Positions 57,765-64,000 of a DNA stretch of 64,000 nt are shown here, piece after piece (position 1 is the first letter of the stretch; each line of letters starts with the position of its first letter). The notes below the pieces were generated by a model. It made no database searches. It was not told where the DNA came from and saw only the letters and a program-made list of their open reading frames with translations. The stretch is from Rickettsiaceae bacterium (GTDB taxonomy: Bacteria > Pseudomonadota > Alphaproteobacteria > Rickettsiales > Rickettsiaceae): assembly GCA_023301685.1 (NCBI GenBank), contig JALZUG010000002.1:1-64000 (forward strand). Reading direction: 5' to 3'. Position numbers and translations under genes: made by a program.

Positions 57765-59165
57765 CTAATGAATTATTATATATAATGCAGCATTTCCACG
57801 GCGAACATTGAGTAAAATTCCATTTTTTTTCAATGCTACAACTTTTTTTAACTCAGCTATATTTATAATTTTTTCTTTATTTACTGAAACAATAATATCT
57901 TTCTCACGTAGCCCAGCTCCCCAAGCTGAACTTCCTGGTTTTATTTTTGTGACTAGAACACCTTGCACTTTTTCATATAGTGGGTGCGCGCTAGTCATAT
58001 CAGCAAAATTGGCTCCATCTAGCAAATCTATGTTAAGGAAGTCTGAGCTTGTATTATCTTTAGTCTGAGGTTCAACGGTAACTTCTGTTGTTTTAGAGTT
58101 CTTACCCCTTAGGAAATCAATTTTAACTTTCGTGTGTATAGATTGCATACCGATAATATTTCTGACGTCAGAGATATTACTTACTATTTTATCATTAACT
58201 TTAGTTATTACATCTCCTTCCATTAAACCAGATTTTTCAGCTGGGCTATTTTTATTTACTTTCGATATAATTGCTCCATTATTTATTGAAAGATCAAAAG
58301 CTTTGGCAAGTTCAGGAGTGATGTTCTGTGTATAAATACCAATTTGACCACGTTTAACTTCACCAAATTTAATTAAATTTTGAGTAACCATTTTCACTAT
58401 ATTTGATGGGATAGCAAAACTAATTCCTATATTACCTACGCCCCCTGCTGAGAGAATAACGGTATTAATACCAACTAATTCTCCTTTTAGGTTAATCAGC
58501 GCGCCTCCAGAATTCCCTGGGTTGATAGATGCATCAGTTTGAATAAAGTCTTCATATCCTTCAATGCCTAGTCCACTGCGGCTAAGGCCGCTAACTATAC
58601 CAGAAGTAACTGTATGGCTTAAGCTAAAAGGATGCCCAATTGCTATAACATAATCACCAACTTCAAGATCATCTGAATTACTGATTGGTAGAGACTCAAT
58701 GTCTTTTGCATCAATTTTTAAAAGAGCTAGATCAGTGGCATCATCTGTGCCAATTATTTCTGCTTTTAGCTGTCTTTTATCTTTAAGAGTGACAAATACT
58801 TCTTTAGCATTTTTGATCACATGGTAATTAGTAATAATATGTCCTTTTTGCGAGTCAACAATCACTCCAGATCCAATACTTTGTTGCTTGTTATACGAAT
58901 CATTCTCTTCGTAATTAAATTGCTTGAACTGATGGAAGTCTTTAAAAAATTTATTAAAAAACGGATCTTCAAATAAAGGATTCGCTGCTTCTCTTTTTTT
59001 AGGAATTATGGAGATATTTACTATTGCAGGTGTGGCTTTTTTTAGAATTGGGGCCAGAGTCGGAATTTTTTCAGAACTACTAAATTGAGGTAGCGCTGCA
59101 TTTGTAGAATATACAAAAAATATGATTAAAATAAAAATAGGTTTGATTTTAAAAAAGTTTCTCAT
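57765..59165 (-). CDS. degP: Do-like periplasmic serine protease DegP/HtrA
   Basis: The 466 residues show a signal peptide (MRNFFKIKPIFILIIFFVYSTNA), a trypsin-like domain with the triad His115 (NYHVI), Asp145 (TDLALL) and Ser219 (GNSGGALIN), and two PDZ domains (from about 270, RGQIGIYTQNITPELAKAF..., and about 370-466). DegP degrades and chaperones misfolded envelope proteins. It would handle the autotransporters in this genome. Terminal residues are normal. It is transcribed alone, divergent from pepA. Confidence 0.97.
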   Translation of the reverse strand: MRNFFKIKPIFILIIFFVYSTNAALPQFSSSEKIPTLAPILKKATPAIVNISIIPKKREAANPLFEDPFFNKFFKDFHQFKQFNYEENDSYNKQQSIGSGVIVDSQKGHIITNYHVIKNAKEVFVTLKDKRQLKAEIIGTDDATDLALLKIDAKDIESLPISNSDDLEVGDYVIAIGHPFSLSHTVTSGIVSGLSRSGLGIEGYEDFIQTDASINPGNSGGALINLKGELVGINTVILSAGGVGNIGISFAIPSNIVKMVTQNLIKFGEVKRGQIGIYTQNITPELAKAFDLSINNGAIISKVNKNSPAEKSGLMEGDVITKVNDKIVSNISDVRNIIGMQSIHTKVKIDFLRGKNSKTTEVTVEPQTKDNTSSDFLNIDLLDGANFADMTSAHPLYEKVQGVLVTKIKPGSSAWGAGLREKDIIVSVNKEKIINIAELKKVVALKKNGILLNVRRGNAALYIIIH

Positions 59166-59394
59166 AATTTATACTCTCTATTGATCTGAATCATCATTTT
59201 TTACATATAAAATATTTTTAAAGAATTTTCAAGCATAGTATTTTAGATAATCTGCAATGTTACGTACCTGTTATATGTTGGATTTTTTAAGCTAATATTT
59301 GGTAATTCGCTTGCAAACTTTACCCTTAATGATTAGTTTTATATAAGTAACCTTAGTTATGGATAAGTAATAATAAATTTTATATAGAGGAAAA

Positions 59395-60909
59395 ATGTTA
59401 AATATCTCTTTTGAAGAAAAAGACCTTTTTGCCAATGATGCAATAGCTGTTTTAGTTAATGATCAATTGAAAATTGATAAGGACTTAATGGCAACAGATC
59501 AAAAGTTTCATGGCTTGATATCCAAAACTATTCAAAATGAAAATAAGTTCAAAGGAAAATTAGGTCAAATAGTAGTACTTTCGTCAACTGACAAGGATGG
59601 TAATGCAAAAACTATTATTATTGCTGGCATTGGCGATGAGTCAAAAATAAAAGAATTCCAGCTTGAGGAGATAGGTGGCAAAATTTATTCAAATGCAAAA
59701 GCAGTAAAAGCTAGAAATGTTGGTATTGAAATTAATGGCAGAGTTGGTGAATTTTCAATAGAAAATGTTTCTGCATTGTTAGGTAGTGGAGCTATTCTTG
59801 CTTCATACAAATTTGATAAGTATCAAACCAAGTTGAAAGATGAAGAGAAGTTTGATGTTGATGATTTTAATATAATAGTCGAAGCTGATGAAGCTGCATA
59901 TAAAGCTTTTCAGGACAAGAAAGCTGCTGCTATGGGAGTGTATTTTGCTCGCGACTTAGTGAGTGAAGCGCCTAATATTTTATATCCAGAAAGCTATGCA
60001 GAACAAATAGTTGATAAGCTTGAACCTCTAGGTGTTGATATAGAAGTGCTAGGTGAAAGAGAGATGCGTTCACTAGGTATGGGAGCATTGCTTGGTGTTG
60101 GTCAAGGATCAGCGCGTGAGTCGAAGCTTGTAGTAATGAAGTATAATGGTGGAGACGAAAAACAAAAACCAGTTTGCTTTGTTGGAAAAGGAGTTACATT
60201 TGATACAGGTGGAATATCACTTAAACCTCCTGCCGGAATGGATGCCATGAAATATGATATGGGAGGTTCGGCTGCTGTTGTGGGTACAATAAAAACTTTA
60301 GCTCTTCGTAGTGCAAAAGTAAATGCAGTAGGTATTGTTGGGCTTGTGGAAAATATGCCAGGTGCAAATGCTCAAAGACCAGGTGATGTAGTAAAAACAA
60401 TGTCTGGTCAAACAGTTGAGGTTTTAAATACTGATGCTGAAGGGCGTCTAGTTCTTTGTGATTGCATGACTTATTTGCAAAATAATTTTGAACCTGAATG
60501 TGTAATTGATTTAGCGACGCTAACGGGAGCAATAATAATTTCATTAGCTAGCACTTATGCAGGGTGTTTTGCTAACGATGATGGATTGGCTGAGAATTTA
60601 ATTAAGGCATCACATGCAACAAATGAAAAACTATGGAGAATGCCGCTTCATAAAGATTATGATGCAATGTTAAAATCACCAATAGCTGATATTGCTAATA
60701 TAGGTAATGAAAGAGGAGCTGCTGGTAGCTCTACTGCTGCACAGTTTATTGGACGATTTATTGATGATGGTGTAAAATGGGCTCATCTAGATATTGCTGG
60801 TGTGGCTTGGAATAAAAAAGGGAAAAACCCTATTTGTCCTAAAGGTGGTGTTGGTTTCGGGGTTAGGCTATTGAATCAATTTGTGCAGGAAAATTATGAG
60901 TCAAAATAA
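59395..60909 (+). CDS. pepA: Leucyl aminopeptidase (M17)
   Basis: A cytosolic two-metal aminopeptidase that removes N-terminal residues from peptides. The 504 residues include the metal-binding signature GKGVTFDTGGISLKPPAGMDAMKYDMGGSAAV and NTDAEGRLVLCD, both intact, and the C-terminal PLHKDYDAMLKSPIADIANIGN. AGAGG precedes ATG 59395. The 3' end overlaps mipZ by 14 bases. Peptide recycling suits an organism living on host amino acids. Confidence 0.97.
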   Translation: MLNISFEEKDLFANDAIAVLVNDQLKIDKDLMATDQKFHGLISKTIQNENKFKGKLGQIVVLSSTDKDGNAKTIIIAGIGDESKIKEFQLEEIGGKIYSNAKAVKARNVGIEINGRVGEFSIENVSALLGSGAILASYKFDKYQTKLKDEEKFDVDDFNIIVEADEAAYKAFQDKKAAAMGVYFARDLVSEAPNILYPESYAEQIVDKLEPLGVDIEVLGEREMRSLGMGALLGVGQGSARESKLVVMKYNGGDEKQKPVCFVGKGVTFDTGGISLKPPAGMDAMKYDMGGSAAVVGTIKTLALRSAKVNAVGIVGLVENMPGANAQRPGDVVKTMSGQTVEVLNTDAEGRLVLCDCMTYLQNNFEPECVIDLATLTGAIIISLASTYAGCFANDDGLAENLIKASHATNEKLWRMPLHKDYDAMLKSPIADIANIGNERGAAGSSTAAQFIGRFIDDGVKWAHLDIAGVAWNKKGKNPICPKGGVGFGVRLLNQFVQENYESK

Positions 60910-61705
60910 ACAACCAAAAATATTTGTCATTGGGAATGAAAAAGGTGGCGCTGGGAAAACGACATGCTCTATGCATCTGATTATTGGCTTGCTTGAGAAA
61001 GGGTATAAAATTGCTAGTATTGATACAGATTCAAGGCAGCATTCTCTTACGACCTACATTAATAATAGGAAGTCATATAATCAGAAAAACCCTGAGAGTA
61101 AAGTGGATATGCCACTGCATTTTCACTTAAAAGAAGTGATAAATGATTCTGTCCCAGAAAGAGAAAAGCAAGAAAAAATACAATTTGATCAAGTATTTAA
61201 AATGGCTAAGAATCATGCTGATTTTATTGTTATTGATACTCCGGGAAGTTATACAAATTTATCTAGAATTGCTCATTCATATGCTGATACCGTGGTAACG
61301 CCAATCAATGATAGTTTTATAGATCTTGATGTAATGGCAAAGATTGATAGCGAAACTTTAGACACTTCTTCACCATCGATATATAGCCAGATGTTATGGG
61401 AGCAAAAGATGGAAAGAGCTTCTAGAGATAGAGGTTCTATAGATTGGGTAGTTGTCAGAAATCGCTTGGGAAGTTTAGATGCACAAAATAAGAGAAACGT
61501 TGAACAAGCTTTGAAAAAACTATCAAAACGCATTTCATTTAAGGTAGCACCTGGATTTAGTGAAAGAGTGATTTTTAGAGAATTATTTCCACATGGGTTG
61601 ACATTACTTGATTTGAAAAAAGCAAATTTTACAAAATCATTTAGCATGTCGCATGTGGCAGCTCGTCAAGAGCTTAGAACATTTCTTGAGAGTCTTGGAG
61701 TTTAG
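60896..61705 (+). CDS. mipZ: Division-plane positioning ATPase MipZ
   Basis: MipZ is a ParA-type ATPase that places the FtsZ ring by an inhibitory gradient from the poles in alphaproteobacteria. The start MSQNKQPKIF (ATG 60896) is chosen over 60881 because it follows GCAGGAAA and fits homologues. The Walker A is GGAGKTT with Lys21, and IDTPGSYTNLSRIAHSYADTVVTPINDSFIDLD, IDWVVVRNRLGSLDAQNKRNV and RELFPHGLTLLDL match MipZ closely. It overlaps the pepA end by 14 bases. Family knowledge: it binds ParB near the origin. Confidence 0.95.
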   Translation: MSQNKQPKIFVIGNEKGGAGKTTCSMHLIIGLLEKGYKIASIDTDSRQHSLTTYINNRKSYNQKNPESKVDMPLHFHLKEVINDSVPEREKQEKIQFDQVFKMAKNHADFIVIDTPGSYTNLSRIAHSYADTVVTPINDSFIDLDVMAKIDSETLDTSSPSIYSQMLWEQKMERASRDRGSIDWVVVRNRLGSLDAQNKRNVEQALKKLSKRISFKVAPGFSERVIFRELFPHGLTLLDLKKANFTKSFSMSHVAARQELRTFLESLGV

Positions 61706-61780
61706 GAAGCATTGCTTAAATCCTATATCAGTAGTAAGCTATAGGTAACTTCTTATGTCTACTTAATATTTGTTATTATA

Positions 61781-63067
61781 ATGATTTTATATATTTCTAT
61801 AATTTTTTCAGTGTTTTCAGTTGGCTTCTTAGGTTTCTCTTTATATAGAAATGTTAAACTGAAGCTTGAATCTAAATTCTTAAATGAATCTCTTCAAAAT
61901 TTTAAAGAACAAAATGTTGGTCTTGAGGAAGAAAAGTTTGAGTATGTTCAAAAGATTGAGCAGCTTTCAGAGAAATTAAAATACCAAGAACAAATTATTA
62001 ACGATTTTGAAAAGTTAAAAGAAGAGTCGAAAGAGTCTACTAAAGCTGTTTTGTTTGAGTTGGGGAGTCAGATGTCCAAGCAGCTAATTGAAATTCATAA
62101 GAAAGAAAATCAAGAGAGTAGAGAGAGTTCAGAAAAAAACATTCAAGAAACGACCAAGAAGTTTAATTCAGAGTTTGAGAGGATTGTTGGAATGGTTGGT
62201 TCTTTGAGTAAAGAAATCTCTCAATCTAAAGATATAGTAGATGTGATTAAGAACTCATTATTATCACCATCTGGTGCTGGCGCTCTAGCTGAGATAACGC
62301 TTGAGAATATTATGAAATCTTCGGGCTTAAGATTAAATACTGATTATCGTATGCAATATAGTGTTCACGACGAAAATCAAGATACTTTAAGACCAGATTC
62401 GATTGTGTTTTTACCAAGTGATAGAGTAATGATTATCGATGCAAAGGCGTCGAAATTTTTAGTAGATGAGGCGGATCCAAAATCTCTTGCTAAAACAATG
62501 AACTCTCATTTGCGTTCTCTTAGTGGTAAATCATATGCAGATGCTGTAAGAAAGAATTTAACAGTTAAAGGGAATAACATTAGTAATATCGTAACTCTTA
62601 TGTTTCTTCCAACAGAGCATGCGATTGAAAAATTGTTAGATGCTGATAATGAATTTATGAATAAGGCATGGAAATATAACATTTTTCCAGTAGGACCATC
62701 TGGTCTTATGAATATGCTATCTTTTGCAAAATTTCAAATTTCTGAACAGATGATGATGCATAATCATCAAAAAATTATTGAAGAAGTGCAAAAACTCATG
62801 GCATCTATTGGATCAATGGCGGAGCATTCAACAAGGCTTGGTAGCAGTATTTCGAGTGTAGCTAATCATTATGATAAGTTTGCCGCATCTTTTAATAGGA
62901 ATTTTTTATCCAAAGCTCGTAATATTAGCAAGATGGGAATAGAAGCTGGTTTGAAAAAAGATCAAGCATCTTTGCAGCGCTTTCAAGTCATTGCCTCAAA
63001 TTCAGAATTAATCGAAGTGGAATCTGAAGAAGAGTTTAAGAGGCTTGAAGAGTCTAAATTAAACTAG
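61781..63067 (+). CDS. rmuC: DNA recombination protein RmuC
   Basis: The 428 residues begin with a single membrane helix (about 2-22), then a long coiled coil (about 30-140, rich in Glu/Lys/Gln) and a PD-(D/E)XK-like RmuC domain: LSPSGAGALAEITLENIMKSSGL, YRMQYSVHDENQDTLRPDSIVFLPSDRVMIIDAKASKFL, VTLMFLPTEHAIEKLLDAD and KYNIFPVGPSGLMNMLSFAK. RmuC limits recombination between short repeats. The stop overlaps the end of the convergent minus-strand gene by 14 bases. Confidence 0.95.
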   Translation: MILYISIIFSVFSVGFLGFSLYRNVKLKLESKFLNESLQNFKEQNVGLEEEKFEYVQKIEQLSEKLKYQEQIINDFEKLKEESKESTKAVLFELGSQMSKQLIEIHKKENQESRESSEKNIQETTKKFNSEFERIVGMVGSLSKEISQSKDIVDVIKNSLLSPSGAGALAEITLENIMKSSGLRLNTDYRMQYSVHDENQDTLRPDSIVFLPSDRVMIIDAKASKFLVDEADPKSLAKTMNSHLRSLSGKSYADAVRKNLTVKGNNISNIVTLMFLPTEHAIEKLLDADNEFMNKAWKYNIFPVGPSGLMNMLSFAKFQISEQMMMHNHQKIIEEVQKLMASIGSMAEHSTRLGSSISSVANHYDKFAASFNRNFLSKARNISKMGIEAGLKKDQASLQRFQVIASNSELIEVESEEEFKRLEESKLN

Positions 63068-63575
63068 CTAGTTCTTGCTTACTATGTTTTGCAATGTTTT
63101 TCAATAATTCCATGTCACCTTGGCTGATGCTGTTATTTTTATTGATTAGATTTATTTTATATTGATATAGAAATGTCCTGAGTGTAGCGGCTTTGTATAT
63201 ATAAATATTATCTTTTTTAAATATAGTTCTATATAAATTTATCATTATTTTTTGAATTTGTTCGAAGCTATCTTGATTAGATTGTGCATGAATTAGATCA
63301 AACTCTATTTTTGCAACTTGCTTCAAATCAAAAGTAAGATTTGTTTCCTGCTGAACATGTAAATAGGCGTATTCAAGATGCGGCAAAGTTAGTTTTTGAA
63401 CTTCGTCAATATTTAATTTTTTGTTTTGAGCTACTTCAAATTCTGTAATAGCTTGGATATAGTGTTTTTTTATAAGTGCTGTGTTTTTAGCAAAGTAAAA
63501 AAAAGCTATGTTTGCTTCAAATTTAATGAAATCTTCTGAGTTTATTTTTGTAAAATAATTATATAATGATGCCAT
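63054..63575 (-). CDS. Hypothetical helical protein, 173 aa
   Basis: Not recognised. The whole chain is predicted helical and rich in Lys/Gln/Asn, with long repeated heptad-like stretches (HYIQAITEFEVAQNKKLNIDEVQKLTLPHLEYAYLHVQQ). No signal or membrane segment. It lies 10 bases behind the GGDEF-protein gene in the same direction, so the two are likely co-transcribed. It overlaps convergent rmuC by 14 bases. A helper or partner role for the GGDEF protein is only a guess from context. Confidence 0.7.
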   Translation of the reverse strand: MASLYNYFTKINSEDFIKFEANIAFFYFAKNTALIKKHYIQAITEFEVAQNKKLNIDEVQKLTLPHLEYAYLHVQQETNLTFDLKQVAKIEFDLIHAQSNQDSFEQIQKIMINLYRTIFKKDNIYIYKAATLRTFLYQYKINLINKNNSISQGDMELLKNIAKHSKQELASLI

Positions 63576-63585
63576 TACAATGCAA

Positions 63586-64000
63586 TTATCCAGTGACTAC
63601 TTTATTTCTACCAGTCTCTTTAGCTTCATATAACGCTTTATCTACTCTAGATATAAAATCTTCAATAGTTTCCTCTTTATTATATTCTGCGATTCCAATT
63701 GATGTAGTTTTCTTTAGGGGTTCTTCGTGATCAGGGATAACAAACTCAGTACTTTCTATTTCTGCTCTTACTTTTTCTGCAATTTTTAGCCCTGTATCGA
63801 GATCAATATTATTTAGCAATACAACAAATTCTTCTCCTCCGTAGCGAGAAATTAGGTCTGTAACTCTAAATGACGACTTTAATGTACCTGATAGAGTCTT
63901 AAGGACGGCATCACCAGCTGGGTGACCATATGTATCATTTACTTCTTTAAAATGATCCATATCGAACATCATCATGCACATTTTTTGGTTTGTTTCTATA
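63586..64000 (-). CDS. GGDEF-domain diguanylate cyclase, PleD-like (partial)
   Basis: The gene begins beyond the right edge; the reading frame is open to base 64000. The visible part is the C-terminal GGDEF domain: MFDMDHFKEVNDTYGHPAGDAVL, the active-site YGGEEFVVLL (GGEEF, expected active) and ESTEFVIPDHEEPLKKTTSIGIAEYN, with SRVDKALYEAKETGRNKVV at the end. It makes cyclic di-GMP. In rickettsiae the single GGDEF protein is a PleD with receiver domains; the N-terminus here cannot be seen. Confidence 0.9.
   Translation of the reverse strand, partial: IETNQKMCMMMFDMDHFKEVNDTYGHPAGDAVLKTLSGTLKSSFRVTDLISRYGGEEFVVLLNNIDLDTGLKIAEKVRAEIESTEFVIPDHEEPLKKTTSIGIAEYNKEETIEDFISRVDKALYEAKETGRNKVVTG

Overview
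The window is an AT-rich, gene-dense bacterial chromosome segment that reads as an obligate intracellular alphaproteobacterium, most likely in or near the Rickettsiaceae. The grounds are an OmpB/Sca-type autotransporter ending in the rickettsial KVRVNF tail, a rickettsial-style ribosomal protein L31 and MnmA, a short ValRS, an orphan PurC with an altered core motif, the division regulator MipZ, a PleD-like GGDEF protein, and a large set of amino-acid and osmolyte permeases in place of biosynthesis genes. The genus assignment is inference; no rRNA is present.

Layout. 1-4.8 kb: tail of an ABC exporter, a small unknown gene, a PCuAC copper chaperone and a large inverse autotransporter. 4.8-8.4 kb: the classic truB-rpsO-pnp cluster, with truB lacking any canonical start codon. 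8.5-13.4 kb: two small acidic unknowns, queH, an MHS-family symporter, a LysE exporter and mgtE. 13.7-19.1 kb: tRNA-Leu, maf-infA, a predicted SopB/IpgD-like phosphoinositide phosphatase effector, lpxC, tRNA-Asn, tRNA-Arg and rpmB-rpmE. 19.4-22.1 kb: an NSS transporter followed by tryptophanase, a likely tryptophan uptake and indole-forming unit. 22.1-23.1 kb: a cluster of dispersed palindromic repeats around a GIY-YIG gene. 23.5-28.5 kb: the OmpB-like autotransporter. 29-38.7 kb: VOC protein, leucine-rich-repeat protein, CinA-like protein, Bax-inhibitor protein, ubiA, valS, a small acidic gene, a BrnQ carrier and rpsD.

38.8-49.7 kb is a long minus-strand series: purC, exoD, an M16 peptidase, a glycosyltransferase, hisS, a membrane-anchored unknown, an AGCS symporter, an APC permease and mnmA. 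49.8-53.9 kb on the plus strand holds yidC, engB, an L,D-transpeptidase and a basic membrane-hairpin protein that looks effector-like. 53.9-59.2 kb on the minus strand holds msrA, addB, a DedA-like protein and a DegP protease. 59.4-64 kb holds pepA-mipZ and rmuC on the plus strand, and a GGDEF protein with its downstream unknown on the minus strand.

How the genes fit together: core translation, tRNA modification, envelope (LpxC, YidC, DegP, autotransporters) and division genes are interleaved with host-interaction candidates (inverse autotransporter, OmpB-like protein, SopB-like phosphatase, LRR protein, basic hairpin protein) and with six amino-acid or solute permeases plus a LysE-family exporter. 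The two most interesting items are the SopB/IpgD-like protein at 14.9-17.1 kb and the tryptophanase-transporter pair at 19.4-22.1 kb, neither of which I know as a standard rickettsial trait.
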